Below are positions 23,367 to 31,229 of a stretch of 64,000 nt of DNA, piece after piece. The position numbers and the translations under genes were made by a program. The notes beneath the pieces are model-generated. The model saw only the letters and a list, made by a program, of their open reading frames with translations, ran no database searches and was not told the origin of the DNA. Within the stretch, counting starts at the first letter, position 1. Every line of letters begins with the position of its first letter. This DNA comes from Arthrobacter globiformis NBRC 12137 (lineage in GTDB: Bacteria; Actinomycetota; Actinomycetes; Actinomycetales; Micrococcaceae): positions 53,293 to 117,292 of the forward strand of contig NZ_BAEG01000118.1 in NCBI RefSeq assembly GCF_000238915.1, given 5' to 3'.

Positions 23367-24053
23367 TTAGCCGATCGGCTCCGCCATCTGCTCCACCACG
23401 TACTGGACATCCACGGAGTGGCCGGTCACCGGATCGGCCATCTCCACCTTCCAGCTGCGGGCGAACTGGTTGACTCCGCCCGTCATGGCCACCGTGCCGG
23501 AGATGAGCACCGTCCCGGGGGCGTTCAGGCCGCGTTCGGTGAGGACGTCCAGCCAGTAGTCCGGGGTCAGCAGGGCTTCCAGCGAGCTGTCCTGGATGAG
23601 GGTATCGGGGGTGTCGCCCTCCCCCACCCAGGCCTTGAGGGTGATCTGGTCCAGGTGGTCCCGCACGTCATCGAGCCGCCACGCCTTGCGGCCCAGCACA
23701 TCCGGGCTCGCATTCTTGCTCCACGCAACACCGTGCACCTCGAGCGCGCGGTCCGTATGGTCACAGGCGACGGTGAGCAGCACACCGCCGTCGGTGATGA
23801 CAAGGGCCCACTCCGCCTCCCCGGAGGTGCGCCCATGCTGTACCTGGACTTCCGATACCTGCTGGGCCAGATAGGGGGACACTGGATACAGGGCGGGAGT
23901 AGTAGCCGGGCCCGGAACGCCAAGTTCAGCGAGCTCAGCGATATGGGCCTGGACTTCATCCTGCTCACGCCCTGCGTAGCCGGCATTCAGGAGGAGCCTG
24001 ACCTCCACATCCTGCGTGCGGCCGTCCGGTAGTTCAAGGCTCAGAGTCGTCAT
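23367..24053 (-). CDS. DUF2848 family protein
   Basis: This 228-residue protein has the order and phrases of DUF2848: RLLLNAGYAGREQDEVQAHI, ELGVPGPATTPALYPVSPYL, EAEWALVI, and VACDHTDRALEVHG, followed by APGTVLISGTVAMTGGVNQF. The fold resembles fumarylacetoacetate hydrolase-type proteins, which act on carbon-carbon or lactone bonds in small acids; this is inference. It is divergent from an MHS transporter with a GntR-type operator between them, and is probably part of the same regulated catabolic module as the nitrilase-like gene at 26348. Confidence 0.8.
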   Translation of the reverse strand: MTTLSLELPDGRTQDVEVRLLLNAGYAGREQDEVQAHIAELAELGVPGPATTPALYPVSPYLAQQVSEVQVQHGRTSGEAEWALVITDGGVLLTVACDHTDRALEVHGVAWSKNASPDVLGRKAWRLDDVRDHLDQITLKAWVGEGDTPDTLIQDSSLEALLTPDYWLDVLTERGLNAPGTVLISGTVAMTGGVNQFARSWKVEMADPVTGHSVDVQYVVEQMAEPIG

Positions 24054-24130
24054 CGTGGATCCATCCTTTGCATTTTGCTGCAGAAATTTTTACAAACCGG
24101 AAACCGGAAACGGTCGCCAATGTACATCCA

Positions 24131-24150
24131 GTATGCGTAATGTATACATT
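24131..24150. promoter_or_regulatory. Probable GntR operator in the DUF2848/MHS promoter
   Basis: GTATGCGTAATGTATACATT contains the 12-bp palindrome AATGTATACATT (24139-24150). Read on the minus strand it gives TGTATAC-N5-GCATAC, matching the site at 26312-26331 over the GntR start, so both are likely bound by the GntR protein at 25659. A third half-site, TGTACAT, lies just upstream at 24121. Confidence 0.6.
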
Positions 24151-24201
24151 TAACCCCAGCGTGACAGGCGTCACTAGAAAAACCTCGTGGAGGACAACAC
24201 C

Positions 24202-25584
24202 ATGGCCAACGCTCCAGTTCCGGGTCCCGGCACAGCGCCGCATCCGCACAAGACGATTCACCCCAAGGGCCTGTACAAGGCCTTTGCCGCCAGCCTCACC
24301 GGCACCGCGCTCGAGTGGTACGACTTCGCCGTCTACTCGGCCGCGGCCGCCGTCGTATTTCCCGTCGTCTTCTTCCCGGCGACCGATCCCCTGACCGGGA
24401 CGATCCTCGCCTTCTCCACCTACGCCGTCGGCTATGTTTCCCGCCCGGTCGGCGGCATCATCTTCGGCCGGCTCGGGGACCGCATTGGCCGCAAGAAGGT
24501 CCTGGTGACCACGCTGATGATCATCGGCGTGGCCACGGTGCTCATCGGCGTGCTGCCCGGCTACGCGAACATCGGCGCCACGGCAGGTATCCTCCTGGTC
24601 CTCCTGCGGTTCGCACAGGGCGTGGGTGTGGGCGGCGAATGGGGCGGCGCCGTCCTGCTCTCCAGCGAATACGGCGACCCGCACCGCCGCGGCTTCTGGG
24701 CTTCCGCGGCCCAGGTGGGTCCGCCTGCCGGCAATCTTCTGGCCAACGGCGCCCTTGCCGTCCTGACGGTCGCGCTCACGGAGGAGCAGTTCCTGAGCTT
24801 CGGCTGGCGCATCGCGTTCCTGGTTTCGGCCGTGCTGGTCGGCTTCGGCCTCTGGATCCGGCTGAAGCTCGAGGACACCCCCATATTCAAGGCCATCGAG
24901 GCCCACGGCGAACAGCCGCACGCCCCCGTCCGCGAGGTCTTCAGCAAGGAACTGCGTCCGCTGATCGCCGCCATCCTGTGCCGTGTCGGACCGGACGTGC
25001 TGTACGCCCTGTTCACCGTCTTCACGCTCACCTACGGCATCCAGGCCCTGGGCTACGAGCGGAACCAGGTGCTGACCGCCGTCCTGATCGGCTCCGCCTT
25101 CCAGCTGTTCATGATTCCGCTGGCCGGCGCCGTCTCCGACCGCTTCAACCGCCGCCTGGTCTACGGCGTCGGCGCCGTGGTGGGAGCGGTGTGGACGTTC
25201 ATCTTCTTCGGCGTCCTGGGCGGCAACAACCAGCCCATGCTCATTGTGGGCATTGTGCTGGGCCTGATGGCCCACTCCTTCATGTACGGTCCGCAGGCGG
25301 CCTTCATCGTGGAGCAGTTCTCCCCGCGGCTCCGGTCCACCGGCAGCTCGCTGGCGTACACGTTCGCCGGCGTGATCGGCGGCGCCATCGCGCCCCTGCT
25401 GTTCACGGTGCTGCTCGCCCAGTTCGGCACCTGGATTCCGGTGGCCATCTACGTGGCCGTTGCCGCAGCCGTCACCGTGGTGGGGCTGGCCCTCGGCCGG
25501 GACAACGACACCATTGAGGATCTGGACTACCGGCTGCTTCTGGAAGGTTCCGCGTCGGCCCGCCAGCAGTCCGGGGCTGCCTAG
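24202..25584 (+). CDS. MHS-family MFS transporter (module 1)
   Basis: The protein has 460 residues from ATG 24202, behind GGAGGAC. It shows the 12-helix metabolite:H+ symporter plan: ALEWYDFAVYSAAAAVVFP in helix 1, GRLGDRIGRKK in loop 2-3, and VGVGGEWGGAVLLSSEY in helix 5. Known MHS members import citrate, shikimate, proline betaine, alpha-ketoglutarate and other organic acids. It is strikingly similar along its whole length to the transporter at 28002, so the two are recent paralogues. The neighbours (DUF2848, nitrilase-like hydrolase, GntR) suggest uptake of an amide or lactam-type acid (inference). Confidence 0.9.
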   Translation: MANAPVPGPGTAPHPHKTIHPKGLYKAFAASLTGTALEWYDFAVYSAAAAVVFPVVFFPATDPLTGTILAFSTYAVGYVSRPVGGIIFGRLGDRIGRKKVLVTTLMIIGVATVLIGVLPGYANIGATAGILLVLLRFAQGVGVGGEWGGAVLLSSEYGDPHRRGFWASAAQVGPPAGNLLANGALAVLTVALTEEQFLSFGWRIAFLVSAVLVGFGLWIRLKLEDTPIFKAIEAHGEQPHAPVREVFSKELRPLIAAILCRVGPDVLYALFTVFTLTYGIQALGYERNQVLTAVLIGSAFQLFMIPLAGAVSDRFNRRLVYGVGAVVGAVWTFIFFGVLGGNNQPMLIVGIVLGLMAHSFMYGPQAAFIVEQFSPRLRSTGSSLAYTFAGVIGGAIAPLLFTVLLAQFGTWIPVAIYVAVAAAVTVVGLALGRDNDTIEDLDYRLLLEGSASARQQSGAA

Positions 25585-25594
25585 TCCCCCACCG

Positions 25595-25655
25595 AGTTCT
25601 TGTACAGATATTGGGCGCTCAAGGCCCCCCGAAGTCCCATTATCTGTACAAAACT
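25595..25655. repeat. Dispersed hairpin repeat, TTGTACAGATAATGG family, copy 2
   Basis: AGTTCTTGTACAGATATTGGG and CCCATTATCTGTACAAAACT are inverted arms. The copy sits in the 74 bases between the convergent MHS and GntR genes and probably terminates both. Confidence 0.8.
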
Positions 25656-25658
25656 CCA

Positions 25659-26315
25659 TCAGGTGCGGAGCAGGATGTCGCGGGTGACGGCCAGGTGGTG
25701 GTCGATGGCCTTCTGCGCCTTCGCTGCGTCCCCGGACACCAGGGCATCGAGGATGTCCTGGTGTTCGGAGCACACCTGCTCGCGCCTGCCCCCGGTCCGG
25801 AACAGGGCGGAAACCCCGACGACGATCTGCCGGACGTGCAGTTTGCTGTAGGTCCGGGAAATCAGTTCATTGCCGGCAGCGTCGATGAGCTGCTGGTGGA
25901 AGAGGGTGTCCAGCCGGATAAACTCCTGCGCGGCTTCCGCGCCTTCGTTCCTGGGCAGCCTGGACTGCTGGTCGAGGGTGTCCTGCATCTTGTCCGCCGG
26001 GACACTCCGGTGCTCGATGACCAGGCGGGCGGCATGGCTTTCCAGCACGCCGCGCAGCTCCATCAGCTCCGAAATTTCACGGCCGGTCACCGGGGGGACG
26101 TAGGCCCCCCGCTGCGGGATCAGTTCCACCAGACCGTCGGAGACCAGCAGCAGCAGTGCCTCGCGGACCGGCGTGCGGGAGACCCCGATTTCGGCGGCCA
26201 GCTCCTGCTCGTTGAGGAAGCGCCCCTGCATCTCCGGGTCGGTCAGGATGTTTTCACGCAGGTAGGCGTACGCCTTCTCCCGGCCGGACGCCGCCGTCCC
26301 CGAACTTTTTCGCAT
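25659..26315 (-). CDS. GntR-family (FCD) regulator of module 1
   Basis: The protein has 218 residues. The N-terminal winged helix contains YAYLRENILTDPEMQGRFLNE and ELAAEIGVSRTPVREALLLL, typical of the FadR group; the FCD domain follows with conserved residues in FIRLDTLFHQQLIDAAGNE and CSEHQDILDAL. The ATG at 26315 lies inside its own presumed operator and 7 bases after a TATACC -10 box, with no ribosome site, so its mRNA is probably leaderless. It is divergent from the nitrilase-like gene, 32 bases apart. It probably represses that gene and the DUF2848/MHS promoter, which share the TGTATAC motif. Confidence 0.9.
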   Translation of the reverse strand: MRKSSGTAASGREKAYAYLRENILTDPEMQGRFLNEQELAAEIGVSRTPVREALLLLVSDGLVELIPQRGAYVPPVTGREISELMELRGVLESHAARLVIEHRSVPADKMQDTLDQQSRLPRNEGAEAAQEFIRLDTLFHQQLIDAAGNELISRTYSKLHVRQIVVGVSALFRTGGRREQVCSEHQDILDALVSGDAAKAQKAIDHHLAVTRDILLRT

Positions 26316-26331
26316 ACATCAGGTATACAAC
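26312..26331. promoter_or_regulatory. Operator over the GntR start codon
   Basis: GCATACATCAGGTATACAAC; on the minus strand this reads TGTATAC-N5-GTATGC. It covers the GntR ATG and its -10 element and lies 17 bases before the nitrilase-like start, so binding could block both promoters. Confidence 0.6.
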
Positions 26332-26347
26332 AGAGAAGAGCAGATTC

Positions 26348-27142
26348 ATGCGTTTAGCAGTTGCCCAAATCGTCACGGGCGCCGACCTGGCGGCCAACCT
26401 CGGGCTGATCCGAGACTACGCCACCCGGGCAAAGACGGCCGGCGCAGAGCTGGTGGTGTTCCCCGAGGCGGCCATGCGCGCCTTCGGCCATCCGCTGGCT
26501 GACATCGCCGAACCGTTGGACGGGCCGTGGGCCACCACAGTCCGGGCCATAGCCGCAGACCTGGACATCGCCGTTGTGGCCGGCATGTTCACCCCCGGAG
26601 AAGGCGGGAGGGTGCGGAACACGCTTCTGGTCACCGGCCCGGGGATCGAGACTTCCTATGACAAGATCCACCTCTTTGACGCCTTCGGATTCGCCGAGTC
26701 CGAGTCGGTGGACGCAGGAACAGCCCCGGTGACATTCGAACTGAACGGCACCACCATCGGCCTTGCCACCTGCTACGACGTCCGCTTCCCCGCACTGTTC
26801 ACGGCCAACGCCAGGGCCGGCGCCGCCGTCAACATCGTCTGCGCATCCTGGGGTGCGGGCGAAGGCAAGGCGGAGCAGTGGGACCTGCTGATCCGTGCGC
26901 GGGCGGTGGACAGCACCACCTTTGTGGTGGCGTGCGGCCAGGCTGACCCGGCAACACTCGGGCTGCCGTCCGCCGGCGCGACGCCCACCGGGATCGGCCA
27001 CAGTGCGGTGGTGTCGCCGCTGGGCTCCCCCCTGGTCGCGCTGGGCGGCGCACCCGAACTGGCGGTGGTCGACGTCGACCCCTCCGTTATTCCGGACGTC
27101 CGCGGAAAGCTGCCCGTGCTGGCGAACGCCAGGAGCTTCTAG
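26348..27142 (+). CDS. Carbon-nitrogen hydrolase, nitrilase superfamily
   Basis: The protein has 264 residues. The Glu-Lys-Cys catalytic triad is complete: Glu in VVFPEAAM, Lys in SYDKIHLFDAF, and Cys in ATCYDVRFP. The length and the KIHLFD string place it with the Nit/omega-amidase-like branches, which hydrolyse small amides (for example deaminated glutathione or 2-oxoglutaramate). Context with DUF2848, an MHS transporter and GntR suggests a catabolic amidase that opens or deaminates the imported compound. A long perfect hairpin follows the stop. Confidence 0.92.
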   Translation: MRLAVAQIVTGADLAANLGLIRDYATRAKTAGAELVVFPEAAMRAFGHPLADIAEPLDGPWATTVRAIAADLDIAVVAGMFTPGEGGRVRNTLLVTGPGIETSYDKIHLFDAFGFAESESVDAGTAPVTFELNGTTIGLATCYDVRFPALFTANARAGAAVNIVCASWGAGEGKAEQWDLLIRARAVDSTTFVVACGQADPATLGLPSAGATPTGIGHSAVVSPLGSPLVALGGAPELAVVDVDPSVIPDVRGKLPVLANARSF

Positions 27143-27146
27143 GCAG

Positions 27147-27205
27147 GCAGAACAAAGGCGGGGCAGGGCCACTGATGGTGTGGCCCTGCCCCGCCTTTGT
27201 TCTGC
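27147..27205. terminator. Perfect 26-bp hairpin between convergent genes
   Basis: Arms 27147-27172 (starting GCAGAACAAAGGCGGGGC) and 27180-27205 are exact complements around a 7-base loop, TGATGGT. The AAA/TTT step in the stem may serve as a weak U-run. The right arm ends 3 bases before the DUF1445 stop, so it terminates both genes. Confidence 0.85.
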
Positions 27206-27207
27206 GC

Positions 27208-28005
27208 TTATTGCCCTGCCGGCACCCGGTACGTGCTCTCCGGAACATCCGTAATGAACATGTGCCCTGGAGCGTGGCTGATGGCGAAGGCCGGCCGGGA
27301 TGCCATCACGGCGCTCTGCGGCGTTACCCCGCAGGCCCAGAACACCGGGACTTCCCCGGGCCGGATGTCCACGGCGTCCCCGAAGTCGGGGCGCGCGAGG
27401 TCGGCAATGCCGAGCTCCTGGGGTGATCCGACGTGGACCGGCGCGCCGTGGACCTTCGGCACCTCCGCGGTCACCCTGACAGCGGTCTCCACCAGTTCGG
27501 CGGGCATCGGGCGCATCGAGACGACCATGGGGCCATGGATGCGCCCCGCCGGGGTGCACTCCACATTAGTGCGGTACATGGGGACGTTGCGGCCCGTCTC
27601 GGTGTGCCGGAGCGGGATGCCCTCGGCGGCCAGCGCGGCTTCGAACGTGAAGCTGCAGCCGATGAGCACGCCCACCATGTCGTCGCGCCAGAGCGAGCGG
27701 ACATCGGAGACCTCGGCGGCCAGGACGCCGTCCCTCCACACCCGGTAGGCGGGGATGTCGGTGCGGATGTCTGAGCCCGCGGCGAGGGAACTTTCGTACT
27801 GCCCCGCGGGAATGATGTCGATAACCGGGCAGGCCTTGGCGTTGAGCCGGCAGAACTCGAGGAACTCGTCCGCGTAGTCCGCCGTCACCGCGATCAGGTT
27901 GGCCTGGGTGTAGCCGTCGCTCCAGCCGGAGGTGGGCGTGACCAGGCCGTCGCGGAACTGCCGGCGGGCTTCCGACGGCGCCTGGAGGGCGTTCGCCGGT
28001 GTCAT
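27208..28005 (-). CDS. Putative hydro-lyase, DUF1445 (YcsI-like)
   Basis: The ATG at 28005 overlaps the transporter stop (ATGA), with GGAAG before it, and gives 265 residues. GYTQANLIAVTADYADEFLEFCRLN, DIRTDIPAYRVWRDG, MVGVLIGCSFTFEAAL and GPMVVSMRP are signatures of DUF1445, the family of B. subtilis YcsI and of D-glutamate cyclase. The eukaryotic member converts D-glutamate to 5-oxo-D-proline by loss of water, which fits a pyroglutamate locus. It is the second gene after the MHS transporter and presumably co-regulated with the PxpABC genes across the GntR gene. Confidence 0.88.
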   Translation of the reverse strand: MTPANALQAPSEARRQFRDGLVTPTSGWSDGYTQANLIAVTADYADEFLEFCRLNAKACPVIDIIPAGQYESSLAAGSDIRTDIPAYRVWRDGVLAAEVSDVRSLWRDDMVGVLIGCSFTFEAALAAEGIPLRHTETGRNVPMYRTNVECTPAGRIHGPMVVSMRPMPAELVETAVRVTAEVPKVHGAPVHVGSPQELGIADLARPDFGDAVDIRPGEVPVFWACGVTPQSAVMASRPAFAISHAPGHMFITDVPESTYRVPAGQ

Positions 28006-29363
28006 CGGGCCGCGCTTCCGGCAACTTCGGCTGACGCCCGCAGGTATTCCTCGTCCTCGGCCACATTCGAGTCGCGGCCGAGGGCAAGGCCCACCACCGT
28101 CAGCAGGCAGGCAACGCTGAGGTAGATGGCCACGGGGACCCAGCTGTGGAAGGTGCTCTGCAGCAGGGTGAACATGAACGGCGCGATGGCACCGCCGATG
28201 ATGCCGGCAAAGGTGTAGGCCAGGGAGCTTCCCGTGGAGCGGAGCCGCGGGGAGAACTGCTCGACGACGAACGCGGCCTGCGGACCGTACATGAAGGAGT
28301 GGCAAAGCAGGCCCAGCACAGTGCCCACCACGAGCATCACCGGGGAGCGGCCTTCCAGCACGATGAAGAACAGGAAGCCCCAGACGGCCGCGGCGACTGC
28401 CGCGATGCCGTAGACGAGGCGCCGGTTGATCCGGTCGGAGAGGGCGCCCGCGAGCGGCATCGTGAAGAGCTGCAGGCCCGAGCCGATGAGCACGGCAAGG
28501 AGGACCTGCCCGCGGTCGAAGCCGAGTTCCTGGATGCCGTAGGTCAGGGTGAAGACGGTGCAGAGCGCGTAGGTGACGTCCGGGCCGATGCGGCTGAGCA
28601 TGGCGGCCAGGAGGGGCCTGCGCTGGGTGGCGAGGAGTTCGCGGATGGGGGCTTTGGGCTGCTCGCCCCGGGCTTCCATGGCCTTGAAGACGGGGGTGTC
28701 TTCCAGCTTCAGGCGGATCCACAACCCGAAGGCCACCAGCAGTGCGGAGATCAGGAAGGCGATCCGCCAGCCGTAGTCCAGGAATGCCTGCTCGGACAGC
28801 GCCAGCGTGAGGACGGCGAGGGCGCCGTTGGCCAGGAGGTTGCCGGCAGGCGGGCCGATCTGTGCCGCGGAGGCCCAGAAGCCGCGCCGGCTGGGTTCGC
28901 CGAATTCGCTGGACAGCAGGACGGCGCCGCCCCATTCACCGCCGACACCCACGCCCTGCGCGAACCTCAGGAAGACGAGGATCGCCGGGGCGATGATCCC
29001 GATGTTGCCGTATGTGGGCAGCAGGCCGATGAGGAAGGTGGCCACGCCGATCAGCATCAGGGTGAAGACCAGGATCTTCTTGCGGCCGATCTCATCACCC
29101 AGCCGGCCAAAGATGATGCCGCCGACGGGCCGGGAAATGTAGCCCACCGCGTACGTCGAGAACGCCAGCAGGGTGCCCGTCACCGGGTCCGACGCCGGGA
29201 AGAAAATCAGCGGGAAAACGATGGCGGCCGCTGCGGAGTAGACAGCGAAGTCGTAGAACTCCAGCGCGGTCCCGGTGAGACTGGCCGCGAACGCCTTGTA
29301 CATGTCCTTGCGCCCGACGGCGGGCCTGGTGCCTGCGGAGGCCATTGCGGATTGATTGGCCAT
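28002..29363 (-). CDS. MHS-family MFS transporter (module 2)
   Basis: The protein has 453 residues from ATG 29363, behind GGAGGAACAA; the longer frame to 29555 would run through the operator. Helix and loop motifs (ALEFYDFAVYSAAAAIVFP, GRLGDEIGRKK, VGVGGEWGGAVLLSSEF) match the MHS family and the module 1 transporter almost residue for residue through much of the sequence. As the first gene of a unit with the DUF1445 hydro-lyase, and with pxp genes opposite, it probably imports 5-oxoproline or a similar cyclic amide (inference). A leader of about 180 bases contains a GGCGGCT/AGCCGCC hairpin (29473-29496). Confidence 0.9.
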   Translation of the reverse strand: MANQSAMASAGTRPAVGRKDMYKAFAASLTGTALEFYDFAVYSAAAAIVFPLIFFPASDPVTGTLLAFSTYAVGYISRPVGGIIFGRLGDEIGRKKILVFTLMLIGVATFLIGLLPTYGNIGIIAPAILVFLRFAQGVGVGGEWGGAVLLSSEFGEPSRRGFWASAAQIGPPAGNLLANGALAVLTLALSEQAFLDYGWRIAFLISALLVAFGLWIRLKLEDTPVFKAMEARGEQPKAPIRELLATQRRPLLAAMLSRIGPDVTYALCTVFTLTYGIQELGFDRGQVLLAVLIGSGLQLFTMPLAGALSDRINRRLVYGIAAVAAAVWGFLFFIVLEGRSPVMLVVGTVLGLLCHSFMYGPQAAFVVEQFSPRLRSTGSSLAYTFAGIIGGAIAPFMFTLLQSTFHSWVPVAIYLSVACLLTVVGLALGRDSNVAEDEEYLRASAEVAGSAAR

Positions 29364-29544
29364 TTGTTCCTCCATGAAGAGTGTGGATGCCACCCGTGTT
29401 GCTACGGATGCGCTGGTGCGCCAGCCCGCCCGCCCTGCGACGTTGACAGGAGCGCGGGCACTGAGGCTGATTGGCGGCTTCCCCCGGGCAGCCGCCGAAA
29501 GCGGAGCATTCTGTTGGATTGTGGAAATGTAGAACAATCCAAAC

Positions 29545-29555
29545 TTGTTGAACAA
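29545..29555. promoter_or_regulatory. GntR operator at the MHS/DUF1445 promoter
   Basis: TTGTTGAACAA is a perfect palindrome around a central G. On the minus strand TTGTTC serves as the -35 box with TACATT 18 bases on as -10, and a second half-site (GAACAAT, 29532-29538) lies in the spacer. The same motif occurs in the pxpA promoter at 30407-30416. Confidence 0.6.
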
Positions 29556-29593
29556 TGTACGCGACCTGGATCACACCGTCAAGAGGCTTAAAT

Positions 29594-29644
29594 GCGAACG
29601 GACACTCGCAGCCCTCGAAAGCGGGGCCGCAAGTGTCCGTTCGC
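29594..29644. terminator. Hairpin at the end of the GntR gene (GCGAACG family)
   Basis: GCGAACGGACACT (29594-29606) pairs exactly with 29632-29644, with an internal GCGGCC-like inner stem. It lies 25 bases beyond the GntR stop. The outer arm closely resembles the hairpin at 34904-34963. Confidence 0.7.
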
Positions 29645-29669
29645 GTTGCGTGTGGTGAAAAGGCCTCAG

Positions 29670-30365
29670 CTAGGACGAGTGGACGGCGGTCTGGTGCTCT
29701 TCGGACCGGTCGAGGTAGGCGAGGAGCCGTTCAGCGGCCCGCTCATACTCGCCGGCTTCCAGTGCCGTGCAGATCTGCTCATTCTCGGACAGGTAGTCCT
29801 GGTAGAAGCCGCCGTCGATGGAGGCCTTGTGGAAGAACAGCCGCATTTCGGCCAGCACCTGCGACATGATGATATCCAGGCGCTCGCTGCCGGCCATGGC
29901 AACGAGGGCACCGTGAAAATGCTGGTTGGCGCTGCCAAGCCGCTCACTGTCGCCGGCCTCGGCCGCGCGCTTGCCTTCCTCGACGGCCGCGCGCACGGCC
30001 GCGATACTTTCGGCACTGCCGCCGCCCCGGACCGCACTGACCTCGATGGCCCGCCGGACGGTGTAGACGTCGTGGATGTCGCTGGCCTCAAGGCTGGCGA
30101 CAAAGACGCCGCGGTTGGGCTGGCGGACCACCAGCCGCTCACTGGCGAGTTCGGCGAACGCCTCGCGCACAGTGTTGCGGGAGACCCCTAGCTCCTCGGA
30201 AAGTGCCTCCTCCTTCAGCTTTGTGCCGGGGGGAAGCGCACCTTCAGCGATCTGGAGCCGGAGCTCGCTTGCGACCCGGGTGGCCACTGAGGGCACGGCC
30301 ACGCGCAGCCGCGCTGCACCGGGCGCTGCTCGCTCCGTTGATTCATGCGGATTCACTGTGGCCAT
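29670..30365 (-). CDS. GntR-family (FCD) regulator of module 2
   Basis: The protein has 231 residues. The winged helix includes VASELRLQIAEGALPPGTKLKEE and LSEELGVSRNTVREAFAELA; the FCD part includes ANQHFHGALVAMAGSERL. TAAATT lies 6 bases before the ATG on the minus strand with no ribosome site, which suggests a leaderless transcript. It lies between the MHS/DUF1445 unit and the pxp genes, and both promoters carry TTGTTGAACA sites, so it most likely represses both until the substrate is present. Confidence 0.9.
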   Translation of the reverse strand: MATVNPHESTERAAPGAARLRVAVPSVATRVASELRLQIAEGALPPGTKLKEEALSEELGVSRNTVREAFAELASERLVVRQPNRGVFVASLEASDIHDVYTVRRAIEVSAVRGGGSAESIAAVRAAVEEGKRAAEAGDSERLGSANQHFHGALVAMAGSERLDIIMSQVLAEMRLFFHKASIDGGFYQDYLSENEQICTALEAGEYERAAERLLAYLDRSEEHQTAVHSS

Positions 30366-30397
30366 ACACCGAATTTACACGAACCAACCACAATCAG

Positions 30398-30416
30398 ATT
30401 GTTGAATTGTTGAACA
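30398..30416. promoter_or_regulatory. GntR operator upstream of pxpA
   Basis: The stretch contains ATTGTTGA twice in tandem and the TTGTTGAACA motif (30407-30416) shared with 29545-29555. It is placed between the leaderless GntR start and pxpA. Confidence 0.55.
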
Positions 30417-30457
30417 TTCCCGCGGAAGGGTGCATCCTTGTGTAAGGACGAGTTGAG

Positions 30458-31228
30458 ATGAGGGTCACAATGCACGCAATAGATTTGAACAGCGACGTCG
30501 GTGAATCCTTCGGGCGATGGAGCCTGGGAGATGACGCAGCCATGATGGCTTCCGTATCCAGCGCCAACGTCGCCTGCGGATTCCACGCCGGCGATCCCAG
30601 CGTCATCCGGTCCACCTGCGAGGCGGCGGCCAAGGCCGGCGTGGTGGTCGGGGCCCATGTGGGCTACCGCGACCTGGCCGGATTCGGCCGCCGGTACATG
30701 GACGTCGACCCCCGTGAACTGGCTGACGACGTCGTCTACCAGATCGGGGCCCTGCAGGCGCTGGCCGCGACGGCCGGCACCAGGGTCAGCTACGTGAAGC
30801 CGCATGGTGGCCTCTATAACGCCATCGTCCGCAACACCGCGCAGGCACGCGCCGTGGTGGACGCCGTCAAGTCGGTGGATCCCGGCCTGCCCGTCCTTGG
30901 CCTGCCCGGATCCGAAGTGCTGCGGCTCGCGGAGGCAGCCGGGCTCCGCGCCGTCTCCGAGGCGTTCGCTGACCGCGCCTACAACCCGGACGGCACGCTG
31001 ACGTCGCGCTCCCAGCCCGGTTCCGTGCTGGAGGATCCGGAGGCGGTTGCCGCCCGCGTCCTGCAGATGACCACCGGGGAGGCCATCAGCGCCATCGACG
31101 GTTCGGACCTGTTGATCAGCGCAGAATCGGTGTGCGTCCACGGGGATTCTCCGGGCGCTGTGGCCATGGCCGTGGCCGTGAAGCGCGCCCTCGACGCCGC
31201 CGGCATCAGCATCAAGGCCTTCGTCTAG
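30458..31228 (+). CDS. pxpA: 5-oxoprolinase subunit A, LamB/YcsF family
   Basis: The protein has 256 residues from ATG 30458 behind AAGGA; ATG 30470 with GAGGG is an alternative. The LamB/YcsF family pattern is clear: IDLNSDVGESFGRW at the start, ANVACGFHAGDPSVI, VGAHVGYRDLAGFGRR, YVKPHGGLYNAI, and EAFADRAYNPDGTL. PxpA works with PxpB and PxpC in ATP-driven opening of 5-oxoproline to glutamate. It begins a three-gene unit: the next gene starts 1 base after its stop. Confidence 0.95.
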   Translation: MRVTMHAIDLNSDVGESFGRWSLGDDAAMMASVSSANVACGFHAGDPSVIRSTCEAAAKAGVVVGAHVGYRDLAGFGRRYMDVDPRELADDVVYQIGALQALAATAGTRVSYVKPHGGLYNAIVRNTAQARAVVDAVKSVDPGLPVLGLPGSEVLRLAEAAGLRAVSEAFADRAYNPDGTLTSRSQPGSVLEDPEAVAARVLQMTTGEAISAIDGSDLLISAESVCVHGDSPGAVAMAVAVKRALDAAGISIKAFV

Positions 31229-31229
31229 C

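Noticed and set aside
28146..29591. Plus-strand frame of 481 codons
   Set aside because: Antisense to the MHS transporter; composition is rich in Gly, Glu and Asp as expected from reverse reading of GC-rich codons.
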